Shown: positions 21,901-33,691, counted from the first letter of the stretch. The stretch is DNA of 45,764 bases from Gnetum montanum (GCA_015680685.1 MNCI01004661.1:431929-477692); one strand, 5' to 3'. Translations and numbers: made by a program. Notes: generated from the sequence alone by a model not told the origin.

Positions 21901-22585
21901 CTTGAACAAGAGCATCACTGGTGGTAGTAAATTGAATAGAAGCATTTGCAAATAGGTAGACCTAATCAAACCTAGAAGAAATGTAGGAGTCTCCATGTTT
22001 AACATTGCTCCAAGTAAACCAATTAGAAGTGCTAGAAGAGAGGAAATTTCCATTAGCTTTTTGCAAATTCAATTTGCTCTTTAACAAAAGCCAAACAGAA
22101 AGCTTACTATTATCTAAACCACCTCTATGTCCTCCAAAATTTTTCCTCTGGATGCTCAGTCATATTAAAGTCTATTGCGATGATCCAATTAGTTGTGGGC
22201 AACCTGTGCCCAAGCCAATTCCAAAAAAGCTTCCAGTCATTTAGGTTACAAGGAGTGTAAATGAAAAGAAACCTTATGATTTCATTATCATACTATAATT
22301 GAACCCAACAACAATGCCCTAAATTATCACAACCATGATCAATAATAGACTTCTACCACTAACTATGAAGAAAAATTATAGCTCCCCCTTTGCCATGTTT
22401 ATGGTGAGAAGAGACATAATAACTATTAGGAAAATACTCTTATAATAGGTTTGAAGATGGAATCCTTGGATTTTAACTTCTTGAATACAAGCAACAGTTA
22501 GGGAATGCCTACGAGTATAATCTCAGATTATATATCTTCTATGAGAATCTGAGAGTCCCCTAACATTCCATGAGCAACACTTCAT
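18948..22585 (-). pseudogene. LINE ORF2: endonuclease-reverse transcriptase remnant
   Basis: ORF2 nicks target DNA and primes reverse transcription there. It starts at ATG 22585-22583 with MKCCSWNVRGLSDSH; the Asn of WNVRG and the Glu of CIQEVK are endonuclease motifs, and SDHYSIH near 21870 is its end motif. RT is clear from 21118: SFVQGKHILDN, then LKLNFVKAYD (a catalytic Asp region), RQGCPLAPYLF, and QFADDT (about 20490) for the catalytic pair. A zinc-binding domain of the zf-RVT type ends the protein (19313-18948: WKAIFHRVWTSKAQPKHQFL, CPKCTICQ). The stretches at 21607-21323, 21118-20777 and 20551-20243 share the frame of the start codon; others are shifted, and stops interrupt throughout. 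Confidence 0.85.
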
Positions 22586-23735
22586 TGTGGATGTGAAGAT
22601 GAAGGAGGATCTCCCTTAACTACTAAAGTGTTAAAAGAATTTCTAGACTCAAAGCTATTTACTAAAGGGCGACAACTGCTTATTCTTTTGCTAGCAAATT
22701 GAATAGCATTAGCAACAACCAAGGATTAGTACCCTTTAGGGAAATTGCTAAAGATAGGATTCTCATGTGTGACTAAGGCATAAGATTTCCAGGTAACTCG
22801 CTCTGAGCCACTAATAGCATCTTTTGGAGCTTTTTCTTAGTTAAGAGGATTGTTAGTAACATCAGTAACCTCAATATTCATGTCTTCCACATTTGCCATC
22901 TTGGGGTTTGAAGAAGAAGGATTATCCAAGGAGTGCACCTCAACAGTATCATTACATATACCCTTAGATATATTTTTATCTTTTAATTCTTTACTAACCT
23001 ATTTAGCTAAAATTCTCTTGGCTTCAATTTTGGCCAGTAGCTTTGGACATTGAGCTTTCTGATGATTAGGATCAAGACAATAATAACAATAGTTTGGGAG
23101 TGTAAGATATGAAATTTTTTGTACAAAAGTCTTTCCTTTCACATTAAATTCCAGTGAGTCAAGTTGTTGCTTTTGCATGTCAATTTTGACACACACTCGC
23201 TAAGTTGGTCTTGGATGGAAACTTGAAAAGGACTCCATACCAATAACCTTCCCAACCTGTGCAGTAAGAATGCCAATATGTAGAGAAAAGTGTGATGGGA
23301 GCCATAGAAATTCTATACATATTGGAAAAATACTTTTGATTTTTTTTTTTGAGTCAAAATATTTCTTCTAGGGTTGAAGCACTAAAAAGGATCCATAAAT
23401 GTCTCAAAGAGATTGTTGTTTCACAAAATTTTCCATAGCCTTGGTTTTAAAAGTGAAAGAAAAAACCCTCGAGTAAGATTAGAAGCCAGGGTCAATCTAA
23501 TGTTTTGAGGTTTCCAAAACTTTTTAAACCATTTCTAGAAAACTAAGGTAGGAGGAATTCTACTAGTAAAAAAGCTAATTACATAAAGATGGATGAAGGT
23601 TTGAACGATTTGATCAAAGATGTCTTCACGAAAGTCAAAATGTAAAAAATTATCATTATCATCCATATTAGTAGTATTCTCAGTGGGTTGCGAATTGCTA
23701 TTGGAGGAGTCCATTATTTTCCATTTTTCCTCCAA
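22582..23735 (-). pseudogene. LINE ORF1: gag-like protein with zinc knuckle
   Basis: ORF1 protein binds element RNA. It begins near MEEKWKIMDSSNSNSQ (23735). The part after that (LTLASNLTRGFFL and on) resembles the DUF4283 domain of plant LINE ORF1. A zinc knuckle CYYCLDPNHQKAQC (CX2CX4HX4C) lies around 23090-23050. The frame of the zinc knuckle runs on, with a few stops, to SSSHPQ and a TGA at 22584-22582. That TGA overlaps the ATG of ORF2. A frameshift separates the N-terminal part from the knuckle. Confidence 0.7.
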
Positions 23736-24724
23736 CAGTAGAGAATGAAGAGATAGTTTGAGTCATGCAGACTCATTGGATCCTAGCCCAAATGCTTCAA
23801 GGAATTAGAGTAAAGAATGTATTAAGAAAAAAACAAAAAAAGAACAAACTCACTAGGAAGCATGTTCATTGAATGGTAAGAGGCATGCATAGGCATTGCA
23901 TCGCTCACCTAGAAACCCCACCTATCTTAGCCACTAATGAAAGAAGGTCCCACAAATTAGTGCTTAAGCATGGCCCCACACAATGCACAATACTATTATG
24001 CCACTCAGAACGATGGGTCCAGCTACAGAAGAGCCAATCATCACTACAACCATGATACCAACAAGCCAACAACCTTCCATTGAAGATTCTAGCAACCATG
24101 ATATCAATAAGCCATAGTTAGTCTTGCCTCGCAAATGAGCATTTTCACGACAACAATAGTTAGAAACCTAGAGTAGCAATGTAACCATAGACAAGTAGGT
24201 CCACAATAGTAATGGTTAGAAAACCCAGTTGTAGCCACGAAGAAGATCTCAACTTTAAGCCGATTCTTGGTTTACGTTTTGGACAAGAAAAGTTAGAAGG
24301 TTTATTTATTATTCAACCAAGGGATCCATAGGCTCTTTTTTGTTTTATTGTTTATTTCTTATAAAGAATCTAGGGTCTTGGAATCTTAAAATAAATTTAA
24401 TATAAGTATACTAAAAAATATATATTCTCAAGAATCAAACCCATGACTTGGAATTTTAAATCATGAATCTTACCACTATGCTAACACTTCATTGTAGTTT
24501 TTAAAGAATCTTAGGTGTGATAAGCCTTGAATAAAGCTTTGAGGTTGGCATTTGGGGGGTGCCCATAGTGGGCTTTGAAACTAGTATTTTTTGGATGCTA
24601 GTCATATAAACTTACTAGTTTTACATATTGTCCAATTAGAACGTTATATAGGGGATGTTGGGACCCCAAAATAATTGTGATATAACTATACCTTAAGATA
24701 TATGCTCACTAGAATCAAACCTAT
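23736..24724. other. Intergenic stretch between LINE and E4
   Basis: No gene recognised. It may hold the LINE 5' UTR. A short repeat (ACCATGATAYCAAYAAGCCA) occurs at about 24049 and 24098. The last 5 bases, CCTAT, should be the target duplication of E4. Confidence 0.4.
24389..24723. repeat. Pair of diverged direct repeats left of E4
   Basis: 24389-24443 and 24666-24723 are similar, both AT-rich and both ending AGAATCAAACCYA. They are of unknown type, possibly ends of an old small element. Confidence 0.35.
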
Positions 24725-25569
24725 TGATAAAGTCAAATTTTTGTCTGTTTATCGTAACCCATGCTACCTCATTGTTGATACAATGTCTTGAGATATGTGC
24801 AACCCTATAAATACTAACACTTGGGCACATAATTCACAACTTTTCCATTCCATCCTTAGCAGAACTCTTGAAGTTTGTTTTTGTAGTTAGCAATAGAGTG
24901 AATGGCCACAGTGTGATGTTTAGCAATTGTACGAAATCTTTATTTGAGTAAAATGTACTTGGACATAGCTCATGACTGGAAATAAAGATCAAGATTGCTT
25001 CTCATCATTGCAACATCCACTTAGTTTACTATTTTACTTAGATTAATTTTTGTATTTGCTTAGTTAAATCTTTACATTTTCAAAGTACTTTACTTTGCTT
25101 GTTCATTAGTAAAGCAGAATGAGTACAACTAGTTTTGAGTGCTTAAGTGTAATTGTTTGGTAATCCCAATAGTGTTATTGCTTGGTTCACTTAGTAGCAT
25201 AATGCCTGGTAACCAAGTAATGGTTACATAAGCCCAAGGCATGTATAGTAAACTAGGATAAGATGCTCATTGTTATAAGCTAGAAAAGACTTACATTTTT
25301 TTCATTACTTAGAATTAGCATTTCACTTCATTTCCATTATGTTTATGCTTAGGAGTAAAATGGGACTAACAACATCACTTAACATACACCGCATTACGAG
25401 TTAAATCATACACTTACACTTCACTAACTTAAAGTGGGAAGATGATGATCACGAATTTAACCTCAATTACTAGCATAATAACATTTTTTATCTACGAATT
25501 ATGATATGGTCACATGCTAGCACTTGTGACTTGTATGGTAGAGTGTTGGGATTACTCCACCGCTCATCA
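24725..25569 (+). repeat. 5' LTR of E4 (845 bp)
   Basis: Starts TGATAAAG, ends CCGCTCATCA. TATA box at 24806-24813. The GATATC array is nearly gone here. U5 has TTGGTAATCC-type phrases around 25155-25215. Closest to the LTRs of E3 and E7. Confidence 0.88.
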
Positions 25570-25589
25570 TTGGCACCTTTGCCGGGGAT
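25570..25589 (+). other. Primer-binding site of E4
   Basis: TTGGCACCTTTGCCGGGGAT directly follows the LTR. It fits the tRNA-Asp type with three changes. Confidence 0.75.
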
Positions 25590-25712
25590 GTGTCAATGTG
25601 TGCTAAGTAATTAATCTTACAAATTTTGTTGTATTAAGAATCATAAAGTCAATCTTCATAATCTTTAAATAATTCTAATAACACATACTTAACCAAGCAT
25701 CACACTTATAAC

Positions 25713-28700
25713 ATGGCTTCAACAAAGGAAAAACTATCACTTGCCAAAGAGATATAGAGGGGTAATGATAGAACAAATGATGATGAAGATTGGAGTATGC
25801 CTATGCAAGCAAGAATCTCATATGCTCATAATGATTCTTACTACCTTGATTTCACATTCATCTTCCACTAAGATGAGAAAATGAGGTGGAGAGACCTATA
25901 GGATAATATCATTTTGCCTCTAGAGCATTTAGCACCCATCATGCTTCACACAACTTTAAGGGGAATGAATTTGAATCATGTACAAGAAGGGTACCATGTG
26001 ATCAAACACATGATGAGACTCTTTTAACCCATAGAGGCACAAGTATGAAGAGACACTGCTATGAAAACCAGACATGAGCATAATAAGGGAAAGCAAGTTA
26101 ACTCTCTTGTTGTCCTAGAAGAACTTGATGGTGATGCATTTGTAGCAATGAAACTCCACTATGGTCTTGAAGTCCATTTGCAAACACCTATTATTCATCT
26201 AGAAGATCCTATCAAAGTACAACTCCATTTAGCCTTAGTAAAGACACCAAGAAGAGAAGCAAAGGACTCTAAGTACAAGCAAGACTCAAGGCTAAGAGTT
26301 TTTGCTAGATCACAAAGGAATGAATACTAGAGTCATAGAAGGAGAAATAGCTGGCATCATTCTCTCACTACTTCATCTTCATCCTCACAATCATTGGTGG
26401 ACTCTGATTGAGGGGAACAAAGGTACAAAAATCATGATAGGGAGACATTGGACTCATGATAGACATGACTATCACCCAAGACACCTTGATAAAGAAGATT
26501 AAGAGCATGAACCACGAAGAAAGAGAGAGACATAAGTATCAAAGGGGGCATCACTGCAATGAGCATACAAACCCTACGATCATGAAGAACCCCTATTGGC
26601 TATTCGTAGCATGATCAACATAAGAGAAGTTGTATATATTCCAACTAGGCATGTGAGAGACAGTCACATCAAGCAACTCTATATGAACAATATTCCTAAG
26701 TTTGAAGGTGGGTATAATGTGGATTTGCAACATCATCTTCAACCATTTCATAATGCTTGTGTCCTACAGAATATCAAAAGTGATCGGTAGAAACTTAAGT
26801 TATGCCATCAAACACTCATCAAGAAGGCAGAAAGTTGATATAGATTGTTATAACCTAAATCAATCAAAAGGTGGAGTATTATGCTTGAACTTTTCAATGA
26901 CAAATACCAAACCTACTCTTGGGTGTCCAATCTTAGGAAGCAGATTAATGAATCATGTTTTACATAAGCTCTGATATTGAAGTGGCTACGATATCGAGTA
27001 CATGATATTAGGTACGTGATATCATGGCCCAAGATGCGATATCAGGCATGCGATATTGTAGGATACTCTTGGGCCTATAAATATAGCCCTTGGGCACACA
27101 ATTTGGGGTACTTTTGGAAGTCAAGTAGTGAAATTCTTGTAGTTTGTTCATTTGAGAGTTAGAATATTTTCCAATTGTCTACAATAAGAGGTCTAAGTGC
27201 AATTGGATCTTTATTCAAGCATTGATGTATTTGAACACACCATTGTGTTGGCAATAAAGACGAGCTCTTTGATTCATCCTTGCAACACTTGAGACTTTCT
27301 TTCTTTATGCATCTATATATCATGATCTCATGTCATTCACATTTAATGTCATTCATTTAGCAATTTATTTTGATTAATTAAGCAACTAATTAAAATACAC
27401 AAGCATGACCCCTTTGAACATATGTGTGACACTTGGTAGCTTAAAAATGGTTAGCGTTTGACAACCCAGCAGTGTTTATCTAAAGTTCAGGATGTGTCTG
27501 GGAAGTGGGGACGGTTACTTGTGTTAGGTTAAATTAGACAATAGTTTACTTAGCATTTAGTTACTCTCACTTTTATTATTGTTTTTAGGCGATCAAATTG
27601 ATAAAAGATAAAATGATAAAAATCTTATGCCTTAGTCACACTTAACCATGCACTTGCAGTTCACAAGTGAGGCTAGGAAGATAACGAATGGAAAACATGA
27701 ACTCATCATTTAGCTCTAGCGTACTTGGTAATTAAAGTTTGCAAAATTTGATTGGATTGCATGTGAATGCCTGTGATTTGTATGGTTGGACGTAGGGGTA
27801 CCTTGTCGCTTATTACAAATCTAGGGTTGTAAGCAAGGGATCCATGAATCCTTTGATGTGGTGATGAGCAGATACTACTCTCTTCTACATAGGTGCTTAG
27901 ACCATGAATTTTTCTAAAGGGAGTAGCTTAGGCATATCATTGATGGGCTAAGGAATAAAACTAGGGAAGCCCTTGGGGTTTATGCCCAATGTAGACTATC
28001 TAAAATGACCATCCATTGAATTTAGAGACTAACTAACTAAGTGGCAAAGGAAGAGGGTAAGTTTAAGAAGAGAGAATTAGCCAAAGAGTATAATAGAGAT
28101 CCATCTATCTAGAAAAGAGATGTACGAGTATGTGATAAGCAAGAGGAAGAAAATTTGGAGGAAGTAATACATAAAAAGACTCTACTAATCCAAAATTTTA
28201 TTAACAACATAGGTACCAAGGTAGAAAAGATGTGGGATTTGGTGAACAAGAAATTCACTATAGCCTTGAAAATCGTAGAAGAAAGAATTGAACAAGCCTT
28301 TAGTAAGGGCAAGGACAAAAAGAAGAAAAGAGACTACAGATGAAAAGGAAAAGTTTCTTTAGTGGAAGAATGCTTTGATTTAATCTCAAAGGAGGAGGAA
28401 GGGTGTATAGTGTGCCAGTATGAACATCCTAAGGGGTGTTGTCCTGTGCTGGCATATTTGCAAGAATAAGGGACATATGAGTTTAATCCAAGATTTGTTA
28501 AAAAGAAAATGCCAAAATGGTTACCTTACCCTCAAGATAACTATCAATAGACCTTCCAACTAGCTTACTATCCAAGTGGAGCTTATCCATACCCATGGAA
28601 GCAATATTAGCAACAGTGGCAATAACCACAAGCGTGGGCAATGCCACCATCAAGGCAGCAATATCCATATCAATAGCTAGACCCTTATGGATATTATGTG

Positions 28701-29380
28701 CAGCAACTAATATCTTTAGAAAATGCAATAGTTCACACTTCTTAATATTATCCACTTGAGTATTATAGACCTATGACTCCAAGGATAGATTCTAGTCCCT
28801 ACGTATATCAACCAATAGCTAATCCATTAAGTCAACCTTCTAATCCTTTATTGCCTATGCCACCACTTGCAATGCAAGGAGATCTACTATGACAACCAAA
28901 ATAGAAGAATGGTGCTAGAGCAGTAAATATACAGAAAGGGGATCATATTAGCAACACTAAAGAAAACTTAAGGAAGCGTTCTTTCTTTAGGAAATGTTTA
29001 GAAAGAGTTGGTAGAGTTAGAACTTCATTGAATCATGTTCCTTATATGAAGGATCCTCTTGCAAACATTTTACTTTTCCAACAATTAGATCAAAAGATCA
29101 GGACTGTCATGCTAATTGTAATAGTATTAGACTAGATAAAGGTAGGACCACTTCTTAAGAAAATAATTGATCTAGGAATTCCTTTGATTTATTTACAAAT
29201 TGCTGGAAATTCACCATGTAAGGCTCTACTAAGCATAGGTTCCAGAGTAAATTTTATATCTCAAGAAACATATAGGGCATGGAACCTATCACCTTTAAAG
29301 AAGTACAACATAAGGTTAGAGCTAGTAGATCAATTTGTCACCATTCCTTTGGGACAGATAGAAGATGTCATGATCACTAT
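25713..29380 (+). pseudogene. gag-protease remnant of E4, split by a solo LTR
   Basis: ATG at 25713 (MASTKEKLSLAKE). The gag domain runs IPKFEGGYNVDLQHHLQPF, then LRKQI at 26945, then the solo LTR, then RYYSLLHRCLDHEF from about 27862. A zinc-knuckle-like CIVCQYEHPKGCC block lies near 28410-28445. A Pro/Gln-rich region follows. The protease part (about 29180-29380) reads KALLSIGSRVNFIS; the catalytic Asp is lost (Ser in its place), and it ends DVMITI at the E5 insertion. Numerous stops, mostly TAG. Confidence 0.78.
26946..27815 (+). repeat. Solo LTR inside E4 gag (870 bp)
   Basis: Ends TAATGAA and CTTATTA are decayed TGATGAG and CTCATCA (each with two transitions). The flanking 5 bases are CAGAT (26941-26945) and CAAAT (27816-27820), one mismatch. 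Removing the LTR and one copy restores the gag reading expected from the relatives (QIQGWK region). It has GATATC-type sites from 26990 and a TATA box at 27076-27083. No internal element sequence, so it is a solo LTR left by recombination. Confidence 0.85.
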
Positions 29381-30174
29381 TGATGGGACATGATATCACA
29401 TGGGCCGCGATATCGTGTACGCGATATCGCGGTGCGTCGCCAAGTCTATAAATAAGAGGCGGCTCTCCCTTGTTTCCAAGTTTAGGACAAAACTGTAGCA
29501 AAAATATGGTAGTTTTTCCTCTCTAGAGATAGAATAATTTCCATGTGCCCACAATAGGAGCTCCAAAGTGAATAGATCTTTATTCGAGCAAATATTGTAC
29601 CTGAACACAAGTTTGTGTATAGAAATAAAGATGAACTGTTGGATAAACCTTGCAGTGCATGGACTAGGCTAAATAGGACTTTATTTACTGTTATTTATTA
29701 TTTATTATTTAAATGCTTTATTAGTTAATTAAATCTCTCTCAACCCTTCTCTCGTAGTTAAGTGCATTTAGTACGACTACTTTAAGCACGTGCGTTACGC
29801 TTGGTGATCCTAGTAACGAATAGCGTTTGGTAGCCAAGGTTGCATTGGTTTAGGGTGTGGATGGTAAGTGGGAATGGATGCTGATGCTAGGTTAATTAAG
29901 GCTTAGTTAGTTAGTTAAAGTTAGTTAATTAGTCTCTTCAGCCTTCACCTCATTAGCATAGGAGATAAAACATAAAAGACATAAAAATCACATACCTCAA
30001 ACTTACTTAACCATACAACCGTGACAAATACGAGTAAGTATGTTAAGACAATGAATGATTAACCTTAAGTGTTCCATAAGGCATGTAGGCACTTAGTCTA
30101 AGGAGTTTGACCGGATCGCGCATGTAACGCTCGTATTCATATGGTTGAGTGTAGGGGTACCTAGCCACTCATCA
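29381..30174 (+). repeat. 5' LTR of E5 (794 bp)
   Basis: Starts TGATGGGACATGATATC, ends CCACTCATCA. TATA box 29447-29454. Poly(A) signal AATAAA near 29622. It matches the 3' LTR (811 bp without the insert) nearly throughout, with a difference in palindrome number. Confidence 0.92.
29391..29431 (+). promoter_or_regulatory. GATATC palindrome array of the E5 5' LTR
   Basis: TGATATCA (29391-29398), a CGCGATATCG copy (about 29407) and GCGATATCGC (29421-29430) lie just before the TATA box. The 3' LTR of the same element has one more copy (35595-35650). Confidence 0.55.
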
Positions 30175-30194
30175 TTGGCGCTGTCGTCGGGGAC
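30175..30194 (+). other. Primer-binding site of E5
   Basis: TTGGCGCTGTCGTCGGGGAC follows the LTR directly. It differs from the tRNA-Asp type in three positions. Confidence 0.8.
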
Positions 30195-30319
30195 TAAGTG
30201 TTTGTGCGCTAAGTAGAACATAGGAAATTATCCACATGTTTGGGAGCTTAAACGAACCCTTAGGGCTAATTAAAGAAAAATTTATATAATGGTTAATCAG
30301 CACACTAAATAAAATAACA

Positions 30320-33300
30320 ATTTCTTCTTCTTTGAATAAAAGTAATTCACCACCTAGGGATCATACTAGAAACAGTCGGTAGCATCAAATACATAACCAA
30401 AATCTACCAGTTCCTCAAGAATACAGTGTGGTATATATTCATCCTAATGAGTATATACCCAACTTTACTTTTATCCTCCATCAGGATAAACAGCTGCATT
30501 GGCGTGATTTGCAAGGTAACATAGTGTTACCCCTAGATCGTGCAGTCCCTAATATGCTCCTCCATGCCCTTGCACAGATCGACATGACACAACTATATGC
30601 TGAATACATTGCGGAAGATTATAACGTAAGGGACTACCATCCCATAGAAGTGCAACGTCAATGGGACTTGTGGTAGGAGAGTTACCACACATCATTGAAG
30701 GGTAAAGGCCCCCGTAATGCTTCGTCCATCATAAGAGAAGTTAAGGGTGGTGAACCTATCTCAATAGATTCTCCACAAGACAATGTTCCCCCTCCTAACA
30801 ATAGTGAGGAGGTGGGGTATTAGAACCTGTGCTCTACGATACACAACTCTGGTTCTGATCCCCGTGAATACCAACTATTCACTGAGGGAACAAAAACACA
30901 TGATAAGGACGAGCATTCTAATCGTCATCACGATCGGGGAAGGGAACACCAAAGAGAAGGCAAGAGACATCATCATGGTGATGGCTCTCCTTCTTCTTCC
31001 CCTTCATCACATCATTCACCCTCTCCTTCCACATTAGGGCATAGCCACCAAGAGCATAATGATGAGGATAAGGGTAAACGAGATGAGAGACCTCGACGAG
31101 AGAGTTGAGAGAGAGGATGAGGGTAGTTAAGAGAATCAAGGCATGAAGGAAGGGAAAGTAGGGAACAACGTAGACATCATAGACATCATGAGAGAGATGA
31201 TCATGACGAACCCCTACTAGCAACCCGAAGCATGCTAGATATCACGGAGGCTGTAAGAATACCTACAAGGCATAAAAAAGATAGCTAGATCAAAAGATTA
31301 GATATGAATAATATCCCACACTTTGAAGGGGGATACAATGCTAATCTGCAAAATAATTTACAGGAATTCTATGATGCCTGTGCCTTGCAAAATATTGAGA
31401 ATGAGTGGCAAAAATTAAAGTTGTTTCCTAGGACACTCATAAAGGAAGCAGAGAGTTGGTACCGGTCCTTAGAGCCGGAAACCATTAGGAGATGGAGTAC
31501 GATGTTAGAGTTGTTCAACGATAAATACCAAATGTACTCCAGAGTGTCTAACTTGCATAAGCAGATCCAAGGATGGAAGTAAGGTAATCACAAACCCTTG
31601 GATGCTGCCTTGGGCCGATACTATGCATTGCTACATCGTTGCCCCAGCCATGGTTACACACAACAGGATCAACTACGCCACCTCATAGATGGGCTAAGAC
31701 ATGAGACTAGGAGAACCCTTGGGACTTATGCCCAAGGGAGACTATCTGAACTTAGATCCCATGAAATTCATCGATTGTTGGAGCAAGTAGCCAAAGAAGA
31801 AGGGGAGCTACGAAAAAGAGAAAGCACGGAAGAATATAATTGTGATCCTTCCCTTTGGAAGAAGGGAGTGAGATTTTGTGATGAGGAGGATGAGTCACCA
31901 CTCAAAGTGTTGGTGAATAGAAAAACCTTGCTGCTTCAAAAGCTAACAACGGAGATATTGGCTAAGGTAGATGAAATATGGAGCTCCTTAGATAGTAAAA
32001 TTGAAACTGTCTTAAAAATCGTAGAGGAATCTAAGGAGGAACGAAGTAGTGCTAATGATAAGAAAAGGAGAAGAGATTTAGGCCATGCATGTAACAAGGG
32101 TAAGGGAAAAATGACTATCGCCGATGAGGTTGTGGATTCGGACACAAACAATGATGGTGGATGTGAGATCTGCCAATATGACCATCCTAAGGGATGTTGT
32201 CCAATCATCTCACATCTACAAGAGTCTGGGGTGTATGCACTTAATCCAAGACTTAATAGACAGCAGGCACCCCAAAGGTTACCTTATCACCAAGGTAACC
32301 CAAGACAGTTCCACCAACTGTTAACGTACTATCCAAGTGGAACTCCACCACAACCCATCGGGCAACACTAGCAGTGGCAACACCCATAGTCATGGGGGAT
32401 GCCACCGCCTAGGCAACAATACCCTTACCAGCAACCCGATGCTTATGGCTATTACGTGTAGCAGCCGGTTTCTCCAAGTGACTCTATGGATCATGCAACT
32501 CCACAATGGCACTACCAAGTTTGGGAGTATTTTAGGACTCCTTCTCCTCCAGGAGATGTTCCACATCCATACCATCCTCCAAATCCATCTGCCACTCTTA
32601 CGTCAGTAGTTCCACTACCACCCGCTCCAACAATGCAAGGGGAACTCCCCACTCAACTGCAGTAACGTAATGCTCCAAGAGCTGTAAACCTTCAACCCGC
32701 TGCTAGTTTTGACAATCGCAAGAAGAGAAGACCTTTCTTCAGAACCAAAAGCCCAGATAAGCTCTCACAACCACAAGAGGTTGAGTCTATGCACGCACCT
32801 CCAACCAATAGGACTTTGGAGCTCCCTTCAATCCAACAACAAGGCCCAACGCATACGGTTATGTTAACACATACTGTCACCGACTGGATCAAGGTAGGCC
32901 ACCTTCCCAGGAAACTCTCTAACCCTGGAAGTCCCTTAATCTACCTCCAAGTTGCTAGGAATGAACCACATAAGGCTCTTTTTGACTCAGGTTCTGGAGT
33001 CAACTTAATCTCACGAGAAATGTATCAAGCTTGGAACCTGCCCCAAATCAAGAAGAGCAATATTCAACTAGAGCTGGCTCACTAGTCCATCACCATTCCC
33101 TTGGGATTGGTGGAGGACATAGTTACCACCATGTGTGGTTGGTCATAGCCAGCTGATTTCCTGGTGATAGAAGTCAACAATAACAACGGGGGCTTTCCAA
33201 TTATAATGGGAAGGGCATGGCTGAGTACAGTAGATGAATGCCTAGGGATTTGCGATCTTTCCTTGGAAATATCTAAGGAAAATATTTATGGAAAGATCAA

Positions 33301-33691
33301 AAAGAAGAAAGTTTCGTGCATCACATACAGTGACTTAGAGGCTGATGACATGAAGGAATGCTCAGCATCTCCTATATGCAATTGATGTGCCCTAGAAACT
33401 CAGATACAAAGGTGCTTGTATGTAGCAACCACACAACAAGTGGATACCCTGTGGTTGACAGCTAGTCAAAAGAGCAACCCATCAACATGCATGGAACAAA
33501 CTGGGGAAACAACCCACGCTTGTAACAAAGGCATAGATACATTGGAATATGAGCGTTTCCGACTTCCACCCCTTAATCTAAGAACATCAATCAGGAGAAG
33601 TTGGACACTTCTAAGAAATTTAAATAGGCACTCATTATTTTGGATCTCTCCCTTTCAATTCAGTCATGGGGGAGACAACCACCTATGCTAA
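30320..33691 (+). pseudogene. Fused gag-protease-tail ORF of E5 (no RT or integrase)
   Basis: One frame of about 1,120 codons without any frameshift, interrupted by 15 stops. The start codon is ATT where E2 has ATG (SSS follows in both). Order: N-terminal part (VPQEYSVVYIHPNEYIPNF), a Ser/His/Arg-rich linker (about 30900-31200), the gag domain (31304-31750; WYRSLEPETIRRWS, RQ-rich end), a charged helix, a zinc-knuckle-like CEICQYDHPKGCC (32162-32200), a Pro/Gln-rich region, protease (KALFDSGSGVNLIS near 32980; FPIIMGRAWLSTVDE near 33195), then a linker and the tail SHGGDNHLC. E6 has the same order. Where E6 can be compared, 7 of 8 stops are C-to-T changes of Gln or Arg codons. Confidence 0.85.

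Larger units (their letters stand above)
18940..23735 (-). mobile_element. Decayed L1-type LINE retrotransposon
   Basis: On the minus strand it has ORF1 with a nucleic-acid-binding zinc knuckle, ORF2 with an AP-type endonuclease, reverse transcriptase and a C-terminal zinc-binding domain. This is the layout of plant L1-type LINEs. Its 3' end lies within about 340 bp of the F-box start codon, in the same orientation. No poly(A) tail or target duplication could be seen at the 3' end, so the boundaries are approximate. Confidence 0.85.
24725..29380 (+). mobile_element. E4: Ty3/Athila-like element, 5' part (continues at 37138-37212)
   Basis: 5' LTR, primer-binding site and gag-protease are followed to 29380, where E5 is inserted with target duplication ACTAT. 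Across E5 the protease frame resumes at 37138 for 75 bp and is then cut by E7. A solo LTR interrupts gag at 26946-27815. Host for three insertions, E4 is the oldest element of the right nest. Confidence 0.88.
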
